From: an uncultured Ruminococcus sp. | GTDB lineage: Bacteria; Bacillota; Clostridia; Oscillospirales; Ruminococcaceae | Direction of reading: 5' to 3' | DNA: 64,000 nucleotides | NCBI GenBank assembly: GCA_934435205.1 | Contig: CAKSAK010000003.1 | Coordinates: 62,001 to 126,000, forward strand | Part shown: in pieces, positions 18,154 to 26,299 of the stretch | Numbering within the stretch: the first letter of the stretch is position 1 | How the letters are laid out: each line of letters starts with the position of its first letter | Made by a program: the position numbers and the translations under genes | Notes under the pieces: generated by a model | What the model saw: only the letters and a program-made list of their open reading frames with translations | The model's database searches: none | What the model was told of the DNA's origin: nothing

Positions 18154-19401
18154 ATGTTAATTGAATTTTCGTTTTCAAATTACCGCTCTTTTCGAGGGGA
18201 AAACACATTATCGTTAGAGAGTTTAATTAAGAAAAAAGAATCTTTGCCACTTGTGGCCATATATGGTAAAAATGGTGGAGGCAAAAGTAATTTAATAAGA
18301 GCATTTTGGCTTGCCGTTAAGTTTATTTGCAATGCACAAATGACTCAAGGTGCTGGAACGCCTGTGCCAGTTGATCCTTTTAAATTGAATGACTATTCTA
18401 CGGAAACACCGACAAGCTTCGAATTTATATACAAATATAATGGAATAAAGTATATCTATGGCTTTTCTGCGACGAAAGAGAAGATATGCGAGGAATATCT
18501 TTTCCATTATCCCAAGGGTTCTAGGGCTCAAGTTTTTAAAAGGACGGGACAAGAATTTTCTTTCATTCAAAATAAGGCGTTCAAGCAATTGATAAGCAAA
18601 GCCGTTGCGGAAAACCAACTTTATTTTTCGGTAGCAAACACAATGAATGAAAGCGTGTGCATCGAAGCGATGAAGTTTTTCACAGAAAGCATAGTGTTTT
18701 CACGAGAATTTGAGGATCTGCCAGGACAGAGCAGATTAAATTATCATAATAACAATGTTCTAAAATCCATGAAACAATATGCTCAACGTGCAGATGTTGG
18801 TATAACTGATATGAAGTTTGATATGAAAAACACGGAGATAGATGTTGATGACACCATACCGGAAAACGCTCCTCCTGAGTTGTCAAGAGCTCTGAAAAGT
18901 TTTGTTAGTGCGTTGTCTGATAATTCTCAGGCAAAAATACAACGAAATGAAATTAAGGCTCGAACCTATCATACTGGTGTAAACAAAAACGGAGAGCTAG
19001 GCCAATATGAGCTTAGTTTAGAAGATGAGTCAGATGGAACTCATAGGCTTATGGCGCTGGCTCCAGCAATTGACAGGGTGATTGATAATGGTGGCATATT
19101 TGTAGCAGATGAACTGGAAAAAGGACTTCATCCATTGCTGGTTGAAGATATAATCAACAAATTTCAAGATCCTGAAAACAATAAAAATCACGCTCAGCTT
19201 ATTTTTACTACCAATGATACCGAAATAATGAGGCAGCACTTTCTTAATGCTGATCAATTTTATTTCGTAGATAAAAACCGACAAACAGGGGAGTCTGAAC
19301 TATACAGTGTTGATGGGCTCGGCGAAAAAAACAACGCTGATATAAGGACTGGCTATCTTATTGGTAAATTTGGCGGTATCCCAGAATTGGGATACGAATA
19401 A
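18154..19401 (+). CDS. AAA15-family ATPase (OLD/abortive-infection-like), solitary
   Basis: 415 residues from ATG 18154; an upstream ATG at 18109 is possible, but the family begins at MLIEFSFSNYRSF and AAAAGGTG precedes 18154. ABC/SMC-type ATPase with Walker A YGKNGGGKSN (~37-46), a signature-like SLEDESDGTHRLMAL (~287-301) and Walker B GIFVADELEKGLHP (~313-326), then a D-loop/H-region (FTTNDTEIM). Family members act in phage defence or with RloB-type nucleases. No RloB, TOPRIM or other partner is adjacent, so its effector is missing or elsewhere. It lies in the AT-rich island beside a transposase remnant. Confidence 0.85.
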   Translation: MLIEFSFSNYRSFRGENTLSLESLIKKKESLPLVAIYGKNGGGKSNLIRAFWLAVKFICNAQMTQGAGTPVPVDPFKLNDYSTETPTSFEFIYKYNGIKYIYGFSATKEKICEEYLFHYPKGSRAQVFKRTGQEFSFIQNKAFKQLISKAVAENQLYFSVANTMNESVCIEAMKFFTESIVFSREFEDLPGQSRLNYHNNNVLKSMKQYAQRADVGITDMKFDMKNTEIDVDDTIPENAPPELSRALKSFVSALSDNSQAKIQRNEIKARTYHTGVNKNGELGQYELSLEDESDGTHRLMALAPAIDRVIDNGGIFVADELEKGLHPLLVEDIINKFQDPENNKNHAQLIFTTNDTEIMRQHFLNADQFYFVDKNRQTGESELYSVDGLGEKNNADIRTGYLIGKFGGIPELGYE

Positions 19402-19520
19402 GATCAGAAAATGAAAAGATTCTAAAAAATGAGTTTTCGGGTTCATACCTTTTTCTGTAAATCTGTTTTTGATATATTTATGTATTATAGTAAAACTTGA
19501 CAAGTTACACTCAAAATCAT

Positions 19521-19555
19521 AAAAAAAGTCCCTCGGCTCATCACCGAGGGATTTT
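19521..19555 (-). terminator. Terminator of rpsB-tsf
   Basis: Read on the minus strand: CCCTCGG / CCGAGGG stem then ACTTTTTTT. The stem matches the one after the HAD gene at 13181. Confidence 0.85.
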
Positions 19556-19572
19556 CATATATGTCAGAAAGA

Positions 19573-20493
19573 TTACTTTGTCATTGCTGCAACTTCGTCA
19601 GCGAAGTTCTCTTCCTTCTTCTCTACGCCTTCGCCTCTCTCGAAACGAACGTACTCAACAACGTCGATCTTGCCGCCAAGCTTCTTAGCTACAGACTCAA
19701 CGTACTTGCCAACAGATACCTTATCATCCTTAACGAATGCCTGCTCAAGGAGGCAGTTCTCAGAATAGTATTTGCCGATCTTACCGTCAATGATCTTGTG
19801 CTTTACCTGATCAGGCTTGTTAGCCATCTTAGGATCCTCAGCCATCTGAGCCAGCATGATCTCTCTCTCCTTGTCAAGAGCGTCAGCAGGAACAGCCTCT
19901 CTGTTCAGGTATGCAGGATTCATAGCTGCAACCTGAAGTGCACAGTCCTTACCAGCAGCCAAAAGCTCTGCATTGTCAGCTGCGATATCAGAATCAAGCT
20001 TTACCATAACGCCAATGCTGCCTGCACCGTGAACGTAAGGAACAAGAATGCCTTCCATTCTCTTGAATCTTCTGATTACCATGTTCTCTCTGATCTTGAT
20101 GAACAGATCCTGAAGTGTCTCTTCAACTGTCTTGTCACCACCGCTGATCTTTGTTGCCTTAAGTGCGTCAACGTCAGCAGGGTTTGTCTCGATTACTGTA
20201 TCAGCAACTGCTGCAACAAAAGCCTTGAACTCATCATTGTTAGCAGCAAAGTCTGTTTCGATGTTTACTTCAAGAACGCAGCCTACGTTGCCCTTAACTA
20301 CAGCTGTGCAGATACCCTCTGCTGCAACTCTGCCGCTCTTCTTAGCCTGTGTAGCAAGTCCCTTTTCACGGAGAAGTGTTACTGCCTTTTCCATATCGCC
20401 GTCAGCTTCTACAAGAGCCTTCTTGCAGTCCATCATGCCAACGCCTGTTGCTGTCATAAGTTCTTTGATCTCTGCTACGGATACCTTACCCAT
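19573..20493 (-). CDS. tsf: Elongation factor Ts
   Basis: 306 residues. Guanine-nucleotide exchange factor for EF-Tu. The N-terminal UBA-like module MGKVSVAEIKELMTATGVGM followed by DCKKALVEADGDMEKAV is diagnostic; two core subdomains follow (~60-290). The C-terminal tail is Glu/Lys-rich. An AGGAGG-type site precedes the ATG. It lies 75 bp downstream of rpsB, the near-universal order, and shares its promoter and a terminator at 19521-19555. Confidence 0.97.
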   Translation of the reverse strand: MGKVSVAEIKELMTATGVGMMDCKKALVEADGDMEKAVTLLREKGLATQAKKSGRVAAEGICTAVVKGNVGCVLEVNIETDFAANNDEFKAFVAAVADTVIETNPADVDALKATKISGGDKTVEETLQDLFIKIRENMVIRRFKRMEGILVPYVHGAGSIGVMVKLDSDIAADNAELLAAGKDCALQVAAMNPAYLNREAVPADALDKEREIMLAQMAEDPKMANKPDQVKHKIIDGKIGKYYSENCLLEQAFVKDDKVSVGKYVESVAKKLGGKIDVVEYVRFERGEGVEKKEENFADEVAAMTK

Positions 20494-20568
20494 TATTATT
20501 CCTCCTAGTGTTTTATATCGAAATAGGCAGACAAATATACTATAAATGCCTGCCTGAAATTTCAGCTC

Positions 20569-21312
20569 TTATTCAGCAGCCTCGTCAGCTTCTTCCACCT
20601 TGTCTGCCTCTTCAGCGGACTCAGCGTCCTCACCCTGTCTGCCTTCGATTATAGCGTTAGCCATGCAGCCAGCGATAAGCTTAACTGCTCTGATAGCATC
20701 ATCGTTACCTGGGATAACATAATCAACATCGTCAGGATCGCAGTTTGTGTCAACGATAGCTACTACAGGTATGCCAAGCTTCTTAGCCTCTGCTACAGCG
20801 ATCTTTTCCTTTCTTGGGTCAACAACGAAAAGTGCGCCTGGAAGCTTCTTCATGTTCTTGATACCGCCCATGAACTTTTCAAGCTTCTCTATCTCAAGCT
20901 TCAGCTTAACAACTTCCTTCTTAGGGAGAAGGTCGAATGTGCCGTCCTCTTCCATTGTGTGGAGCTGCTCAAGTCTCTTGATTCTCTGCTGGATCGTCTT
21001 GTAGTTTGTCATCATACCGCCGAGCCATCTTGCATTTACATAATGTGCATTAGCTCTCAGTGCCTCTTCCTTGATAGAATCTCCAGCCTGCTTCTTTGTA
21101 CCTACGAAAAGTACCTCTTCGCCATTAGCTGAGATGTCACGGATAAACATATAAGCTTCTTCAAGCTTCTTAACGGTCTTCTGAAGATCGATGATGTAAA
21201 TTCCGTTTCTTTCTGTGAAAATGTATGGAGCCATTTTAGGGTTCCATCTTCTTGTCTGGTGACCAAAGTGTACACCAGCTTCAAGAAGCTGCTTCATTGA
21301 TACTACTCCCAT
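20569..21312 (-). CDS. rpsB: 30S ribosomal protein S2
   Basis: 247 residues. Opens with MGVVSMKQLLEAGVHFGHQ and RRWNPKMAPYIF, the S2 signature; the GALFVVDPRKE and IPVVAIVDTNCDPD segments are also conserved. The C-terminus is an acidic tail (EDAESAEEADKVEEADEAAE). AGGAGG 8 nt before the ATG. Transcribed from the promoter at 21445-21473 with a ~125-nt structured leader. Confidence 0.98.
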   Translation of the reverse strand: MGVVSMKQLLEAGVHFGHQTRRWNPKMAPYIFTERNGIYIIDLQKTVKKLEEAYMFIRDISANGEEVLFVGTKKQAGDSIKEEALRANAHYVNARWLGGMMTNYKTIQQRIKRLEQLHTMEEDGTFDLLPKKEVVKLKLEIEKLEKFMGGIKNMKKLPGALFVVDPRKEKIAVAEAKKLGIPVVAIVDTNCDPDDVDYVIPGNDDAIRAVKLIAGCMANAIIEGRQGEDAESAEEADKVEEADEAAE

Positions 21313-21438
21313 TGTAGTAACCTCCTGTTTGGTTTTAGATTTCTGCTTATGCAGATGTTTTTATCCTCCGGACGGCTTTACTTGCTTTCACCTGTCTTTC
21401 GGCAGGACCAACGGCAAAAACCTGTCCGTGCGAATTGC
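21313..21438 (-). promoter_or_regulatory. Structured leader of rpsB, possibly autoregulatory
   Basis: Untranslated leader between promoter and start. Read on the minus strand it contains a CGGAC ... GTCCG pairing that encloses CCTG/CAGG with the loop CCGAAAGA, followed by GGUGAAAGCAAGUAAAGCC. The CCGAA-GACAG-GUG segment recalls the L10-leader core, but here it precedes S2. Autoregulation by a ribosomal protein is inferred. Confidence 0.4.
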
Positions 21439-21444
21439 TTTAAT

Positions 21445-21473
21445 ATTATATCATATTTTCTGTTTCATTTCAA
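21445..21473 (-). promoter_or_regulatory. Sigma-A promoter of rpsB-tsf
   Basis: Minus strand TTGAAA (21473-21468), 17 bp, TATAAT (21450-21445). Confidence 0.85.
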
Positions 21474-21487
21474 GAGTTTACGGCAAT

Positions 21488-21778
21488 TTATTTTAACAAA
21501 TTTTCAACTTTTACAGCTCTGCTCTTTGTGCATACTGCACTATCGCTGAATTTTACAAGTATGGTATCTTCGCCGATAAGCTCGATATCCGAGCATTTTA
21601 TGATAATATCCTCATCTCTGCCCATGATTCCAAAAGCCCTTGGTTTGCCATAGACGATCAGTGAAACTATATTCGCTCCCTGAGTATCCATTTCTATATC
21701 GTCAACATAGCCTATTTTCAGTCCTGTTCGCATATTGACGACCTCTTTATTTCGCAAGCTTGAAAAACTACATATCAT
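21488..21778 (-). CDS. YlmC/YmxH family PRC-barrel sporulation-associated protein
   Basis: 96 residues, soluble. The PRC-barrel pattern (SLRNKEVVNMRTGLKIGYVDDIEMD, then IVSLIVYGKPRAFG) matches the YlmC/YmxH family, linked with sporulation in Firmicutes. GGGGAAG lies before ATG 21778. It sits between the rpsB promoter and the terminator of the Spo0A-like gene. Function not established beyond phylogenetic association. Confidence 0.85.
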   Translation of the reverse strand: MICSFSSLRNKEVVNMRTGLKIGYVDDIEMDTQGANIVSLIVYGKPRAFGIMGRDEDIIIKCSDIELIGEDTILVKFSDSAVCTKSRAVKVENLLK

Positions 21779-21794
21779 GAAATCTTCCCCTTTC

Positions 21795-21832
21795 TAAAAA
21801 AGTGCATACCCTTAATAATAGGTATGCACTTT
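21795..21832 (-). terminator. Terminator of the Spo0A-like gene
   Basis: Perfect 12-bp stem AAAGTGCATACC / GGTATGCACTTT with a 10-nt loop and T-run on the minus strand, 10 nt past the stop at 21843. Confidence 0.9.
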
Positions 21833-21842
21833 GGGGATCGTC

Positions 21843-22628
21843 CTATGTATGATCATTTTTATTTTTGTAATACATCTCCAACTGATCGTTATACAAATGC
21901 TTTATATATGAAGCAATAGTGTTTATGTACATTGCATTTGTCGGCTTTGTTCCGTTAGCAAGGCAACTTTCAAAAAGCATTTGTTTATCCACAGGCTTCA
22001 TTTTTTCCCAGCCTGAAACTATAGCACTTCTTGTTGAGCGTTCAATAGCTGCGGTGTTTTTTCCGTATTGTTTTTCAATGTCCTTGTAAAGTTCGCCTAT
22101 TTGTACTTTATTACCGCTATATTTGAATATAAGAAGGAATATCATGTAGTAGATATGGTCATATCCTGAATGCTTGCGGTTTATGCCCGTTGATGTTATG
22201 ATCCTATGTATCTCCTTTGAAATATTCTGTCTAAGGATATCAGGATCAACAGGTATCCTTTTTAGCTTGTCAAGCATATAGTGGCATACGTTCTTAGCGT
22301 TGTATGGCATAAGTATGTGCAGAATATCATCATAATCGAGAAGAATACGGATCGTTTCTGTGTCATCATAAGTGTAGATGTTATATATTATGGGATGAAT
22401 GTCATCTTCATGAAGTATTTCACGAAAATGCAGAAGCTTTTTATATCCCAGCTTACAGCAGTCAATAACGATAACGTCAGGAGTATATTTTACAGCACCT
22501 ATCTCAAGCTCTATTTCAGTATCACCGCATATATGGACCTTTGTACCATTGCGTTTCAGTTCCTCGGTCAACAGTTTATGCTGGCCGTCATATGACTCGG
22601 AAATAAGGACCGAATAATCAGTCAGCAT
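21843..22628 (-). CDS. Spo0A-like response regulator with degenerate receiver
   Basis: 261 residues from ATG 22628 (AAGGGAG 9 nt upstream; the TTG at 22637 abuts the ribosome site). N-terminal receiver-like fold ~1-115. The C-terminal ~125-255 matches the Spo0A DNA-binding domain: ISKEIHRIITSTGI, recognition helix NTAAIERSTRSAIVSGW, KPTNAMYI. The receiver keeps an Asp56 candidate (VIVIDCC), but the acidic pair is replaced (LISES), the switch Thr/Ser position reads YNI and the conserved Lys is missing (LMPYNAKN). It may be a divergent master sporulation regulator or a paralogue that works without phosphorylation. Confidence 0.8.
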   Translation of the reverse strand: MLTDYSVLISESYDGQHKLLTEELKRNGTKVHICGDTEIELEIGAVKYTPDVIVIDCCKLGYKKLLHFREILHEDDIHPIIYNIYTYDDTETIRILLDYDDILHILMPYNAKNVCHYMLDKLKRIPVDPDILRQNISKEIHRIITSTGINRKHSGYDHIYYMIFLLIFKYSGNKVQIGELYKDIEKQYGKNTAAIERSTRSAIVSGWEKMKPVDKQMLFESCLANGTKPTNAMYINTIASYIKHLYNDQLEMYYKNKNDHT

Positions 22629-22810
22629 ACACTTCAACTCCCTTATGACGATTTAACATAATAACTCATAAATATATTATATCAAATTTTTTGACTACAA
22701 GCAACTTTAATGGTATATTATTAATCAAATTGTTTCAAAAACGTGACCCTAATGTAATTGTATATAACAAAAATATTCATAAATGTCGATTTAACGTATT
22801 GCGACAGACG

Positions 22811-23581
22811 TTAGATACTTTTCTTGATGTGTTCCAATGCACCTTTTTCAAGCCGTGATACCTGTGCCTGAGATATGCCAATATTTTTTGCTACCTCCAC
22901 CTGAGTTTGTCCTTTGAAGAAACGCAGGAAAAGTATATTACGTTCACGAGGCTGAAGCTCGCTCATGGCTTGCTTCAATGAAAGCTCTTCCAGCCAGCTT
23001 TTATCGTCACAGGTGTCGCTAACTTGATCCAATACATAAAGAGCGTCACCATTGTCAGAATATACCGGTTCATAGAGTGAAACCGGGTCGGTTATGGCTT
23101 CAAGGGCAATGACTACTTGACTAGGCTTTTCGGTGATAGTGTCTGCTATCTGCTCAACAGTAGGCTCTTTCTGGTTTTCACATATGAGCTGTTCTTTCGC
23201 CTGCATTGCTTTATAAGCAAGGTCACGGAGTGAACGGCTCACCCTCATTGGCTGAAAATCACGAAGAAATCTTCTAAGCTCGCCTGCTATCATAGGCACT
23301 GCGTAGGTTGAAAACTTCACATCAAGAGAGGTATCGAAATTATCTATCGCCTTGATAAGCCCCACAACGCCCACCTGAAAAAGGTCGTCAGGGGAGTCGC
23401 TTCGGCTCACAAACTTTTGTAAAACGCTCAGCACGAGCCTGAGATTGCCGTTGATGAGCTCCTCACGGGCTTTTTTATCCCCTGCATGGGCTTTTTTCAA
23501 AAGCTCCAGCTTTTCCGACTCTTTCAGCGTTTTAAGCTCGTTGGTATTCACGCCGCTTATCTCAACTTTATTGTACTGCAT
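22811..23581 (-). CDS. sigG: RNA polymerase sporulation sigma factor SigG
   Basis: 256 residues, nearly colinear with B. subtilis sigma-G. Starts NKVEISGVNTNELKTL (the sigma-G N-terminal signature), with region 2 NLRLVLSVLQKF, DDLFQVGVVGLIKAIDNFD and FSTYAVPMI, and region 4 KGQTQVEVAKNIGISQAQVSRLEK. Drives late forespore gene expression. AGGAG before ATG 23581. It is separate from the sigE-spoIIGA pair at 27-28.7 kb, whereas in many Bacilli and Clostridia the three are contiguous. Confidence 0.95.
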   Translation of the reverse strand: MQYNKVEISGVNTNELKTLKESEKLELLKKAHAGDKKAREELINGNLRLVLSVLQKFVSRSDSPDDLFQVGVVGLIKAIDNFDTSLDVKFSTYAVPMIAGELRRFLRDFQPMRVSRSLRDLAYKAMQAKEQLICENQKEPTVEQIADTITEKPSQVVIALEAITDPVSLYEPVYSDNGDALYVLDQVSDTCDDKSWLEELSLKQAMSELQPRERNILFLRFFKGQTQVEVAKNIGISQAQVSRLEKGALEHIKKSI

Positions 23582-23683
23582 CGCACGCTCCTGTTAAAAA
23601 GCAGCATTTTATGCCGCCGTGATAATATAATTATTACCTTTCAATCAGGAACTATACAGATATTTTTCAGGAAAATCTGACCA

Positions 23684-23713
23684 TAAAAAATGCAGAGCCG
23701 TGTGACTCTGCAT
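23684..23713 (-). terminator. Terminator of the NAGPA / small membrane protein operon
   Basis: ATGCAGAG / CTCTGCAT stem then TTTTTT on the minus strand, just after the stop at 23719. Confidence 0.85.
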
Positions 23714-23718
23714 TAGTT

Positions 23719-23928
23719 CTATTCTTTTCTGTCGCTCTTGCGCTGATAGTAGACCGCCAGTATCGCCGTTATTATGGCTGATATGCAAAACGCCAGCAGA
23801 AGCTTGTTGGATATCTTTCTGTTTATGAAATTCATTGTAGGGTTTAGTATATCCAATATCCAGAATACAATGAACATTCCCGCAAGTATTATCGTGATAT
23901 GTGGGAGAATTTTGCTTAGTCTTTTCAT
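23719..23928 (-). CDS. Small two-helix membrane protein, function unknown
   Basis: 69 residues with two predicted membrane helices (~10-30 and ~43-62), a basic N-terminus (MKRLSK) and a charged tail (YYQRKSDRKE). Not recognised as a named family. It follows the phosphodiester glycosidase gene by 2 bp and ends at a terminator, so it is likely the last gene of the 26.1-23.7 kb operon. Codon use and the AGGAGG-like site (TAGGAGGATAAAA) support translation. Confidence 0.65.
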   Translation of the reverse strand: MKRLSKILPHITIILAGMFIVFWILDILNPTMNFINRKISNKLLLAFCISAIITAILAVYYQRKSDRKE

Positions 23929-23930
23929 TT

Positions 23931-25046
23931 TTATCCTCCTATATAGATAATGTCGCTGAGGTCACGTCCACCGCCGTCAGGAGCGTTCACAATGCTGTTG
24001 TTGAAGTACATCATAGCGGACTTTCCACCGTCAAGATTGAACGCAGACATACAGCCCTCATCGCTCATGATAGCCGCAAGCTCGCTGAGAGTTGCACCCT
24101 TTGAGTAGCCCTCGTTTCTGCCGTCAACCGTCACGAAAATATAGTGGCCTGCCGACACACAGCCGATAGCTGAACGTGGATTTGCACTGTTGAGATATTT
24201 TGTGGTGTTGAACGTTTCAAGAACGTTGCCGCTTCCGTCAAGAAGTGCAGGACCAAAGTTCCAAGCCTGCCATGCACCTTTTGCTATAACAGCGTCGCTG
24301 TCATATTCAGACGGGGAGTAGGTCTGCATTGTGCCGTCTGTGAACAGCACGCACACGTCTGCGTCGTTGACATCATCACGGTATTTTATACCGTTTCTTA
24401 TAACGATACTGCGTTCTGAATTACCATAGAAATCACCGTTTATGGCGAAAAGAGCGTTGTTTTCTACCGCCATACTGAATACTGAGTCCTTGATGTTCTT
24501 ACCGAATTCTCCGTCTGCAAAGGCGGCTTTTATCTCGCTTGCGCTTGTGACATAAACATCAGCCACAAAATAGGTTATCTTGTCGCTGCCCTCGCCGATA
24601 GATTTTTTGTATACTGTCACCTGAGCATTGTCAGTTGAAGCCGAGCCAAGCTCCTCAGAGGTTATGGCGGCGTTTGTTATACTGCTTATAGCGTTCTGGT
24701 CTGAACGATAGTCGGCAGTGTCCTGATTGCCCCAGTTCCTGCGGTTCGTCTGCTCTGTACGCATGGTAGTGGTAGCCGTTTCTGCCTGCGGAGCTGTTGT
24801 GGTAACAGCAGGCTCGCTATCGTCCTGTACAGTGCTTTCTCCTTGCGAGCTGTCAGCCGCATTTGGCAGGGTGAAGCTACCCTCTGTGGAGCGGTCAACT
24901 GTTGCGATCACTTCTCCCTTTACTCCTGAGCTTTGCGGCATAACGTAGTCAAAAAGCATGAAAACTCCTATTGCCGCCGCTGTAAGCACAACGTCCGTTA
25001 TGACCATTGCCCAAACAGGCATTGGCTTTTTTGTCTTATTCGTCAA
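23931..25046 (-). CDS. Membrane-anchored phosphodiester glycosidase (NAGPA domain)
   Basis: 371 residues from TTG 25046 (AAGGAAAG upstream). One N-terminal helix (~10-32), a Ser/Thr-rich low-complexity stretch (~45-120), then a NAGPA domain (~150-371) with NGDFYGNSER, NPRSAIGCVSAGHYIFVTVDGR and the C-terminal NLDGGKSAMMYFNN signature. Members cleave GlcNAc-1-phosphate diesters and bacterial ones probably trim cell-wall polymers. Overlaps the glycosyltransferase gene by 11 bp, so the two may serve one envelope polymer pathway. Confidence 0.85.
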   Translation of the reverse strand: MTNKTKKPMPVWAMVITDVVLTAAAIGVFMLFDYVMPQSSGVKGEVIATVDRSTEGSFTLPNAADSSQGESTVQDDSEPAVTTTAPQAETATTTMRTEQTNRRNWGNQDTADYRSDQNAISSITNAAITSEELGSASTDNAQVTVYKKSIGEGSDKITYFVADVYVTSASEIKAAFADGEFGKNIKDSVFSMAVENNALFAINGDFYGNSERSIVIRNGIKYRDDVNDADVCVLFTDGTMQTYSPSEYDSDAVIAKGAWQAWNFGPALLDGSGNVLETFNTTKYLNSANPRSAIGCVSAGHYIFVTVDGRNEGYSKGATLSELAAIMSDEGCMSAFNLDGGKSAMMYFNNSIVNAPDGGGRDLSDIIYIGG

Positions 25047-26082
25047 TTTTACTTTCCTTCTTTCTGAAAACGAAACTCTTTTGCGCCGCCCAGCTTATAA
25101 AGAAAAGCAGCACTTCTATAAGTATTTTGCTGATATATTTGTTGTGTATGAGATATTTCACACACAGCTCTAGCATTATTGTGTTTGCAGCTAGTATGAA
25201 TGCGGCAAGCAGAAAGTATTTTGCGGCTGTCTTTGCGATTCGATCTTTATTTTTAAAGACGAATTTCTTGTTCATGGAGAAATTGAATACAGAGCTTATC
25301 ACTCTTGCGCAGATGTTGGAGAACGCCACGCTTCCGCTTATCATTGCGAAAATGCTGTAGAAAATATAGTCCACACAGAAGCTAAGAAGCGACGAGCAGG
25401 AGAATTTCAGTATATCCTTGTATATCCTCCATGAGTCTTTGATAGGATTAAAATGTGATGACTCGTTTTTGCCAAGGTAAACTGTTTCGATAGGCACTTC
25501 ATAGAATCTTATGCCTTCTCTTGCACATTCAAGTAGCATATTCATCTCAAACTCATATCTGTCACCGCTTACTGACAGCATAAAAGGTATAAGCTTTGAG
25601 GAAAAGCCACGCAAGCCCGTCTGCGTGTCGCTTACCTTTACTCCTGCGGCAAATGAGAAAACGAATTTTGTGATGTTGTTGCCGAATTTGCTTCGCAGTG
25701 GTATCTTTCCCGAAAATCTGCGACAACCCATAATAAGCTTGTCAGGGGAGCTTGTCAGGGCTTTCGATACCCTTATTATATCCTCTACCTTGTGCTGTCC
25801 GTCTGCGTCTGCAATGACAATGCCCACAGTGCCGGCTTCATGTTCTTTTATGTATTCAAGTGCGGTCTTTATGCCACGCCCCTTGCCTTTGTTCACCTCA
25901 TGGGTGAGAACTATGGCTTTTTTTGCGGCTTCGGCAAAAATCGGCAGCTTATCCTTGCCGCTGCCGTCATTAATGACAATTATATGAAAATCGGTCAATG
26001 AAGATATATCGTCAATAACAGCCAGCATTTTTTCATCAGGCTCATAAGCGGGTATCACCGCATAAAATCTATCTATCGCCAA
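25036..26082 (-). CDS. Family 2 glycosyltransferase fused to GtrA-like flippase domain
   Basis: N-terminal GT-A domain: YAVIPAYEPDEKML, VINDGSGKD, VIADADGQHKVED (DxD-type), DTQTGLRGFSS. From ~225 comes a GtrA-like domain with four membrane helices. Such proteins make or flip polyprenyl-linked sugars for wall decoration. The frame opens at ATG 26100, but the strong AAAGGAGAAG lies inside that extension and fits TTG 26082 (MAIDRFYAVIPA), which is preferred. The NAGPA gene overlaps its end. Confidence 0.87.
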   Translation of the reverse strand: MAIDRFYAVIPAYEPDEKMLAVIDDISSLTDFHIIVINDGSGKDKLPIFAEAAKKAIVLTHEVNKGKGRGIKTALEYIKEHEAGTVGIVIADADGQHKVEDIIRVSKALTSSPDKLIMGCRRFSGKIPLRSKFGNNITKFVFSFAAGVKVSDTQTGLRGFSSKLIPFMLSVSGDRYEFEMNMLLECAREGIRFYEVPIETVYLGKNESSHFNPIKDSWRIYKDILKFSCSSLLSFCVDYIFYSIFAMISGSVAFSNICARVISSVFNFSMNKKFVFKNKDRIAKTAAKYFLLAAFILAANTIMLELCVKYLIHNKYISKILIEVLLFFISWAAQKSFVFRKKESKIDE

Positions 26083-26215
26083 GATATCTTCTCCTTTCAT
26101 TTATCGTATGGTCTAAGTATATCACATATGCTTTAAAAATACAATAAAACTTCTGAAGAATTTATACATAGTTTATCTGTCGAAATTTTGCGAAAATGAA
26201 ATTGTGTCAGTATTA

Positions 26216-26244
26216 TTGACAAAATAGTAAAAATGTCGTATAAT
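26216..26244 (+). promoter_or_regulatory. Sigma-A promoter of the LytTR regulator
   Basis: Perfect TTGACA (26216-26221), 17 bp, TATAAT (26239-26244), 55 bp before the start codon. Confidence 0.88.
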
Positions 26245-26299
26245 AAAAGGAACAATAAAAAATGTACAAATAAATTCAGCAAACGGAGGATTAGATTTC

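Noticed and set aside
19561..20508. 315-codon plus-strand frame opposite tsf
   Set aside because: Mirror frame of the well-identified EF-Ts gene; Cys/Leu-rich nonsense composition and no ribosome site.
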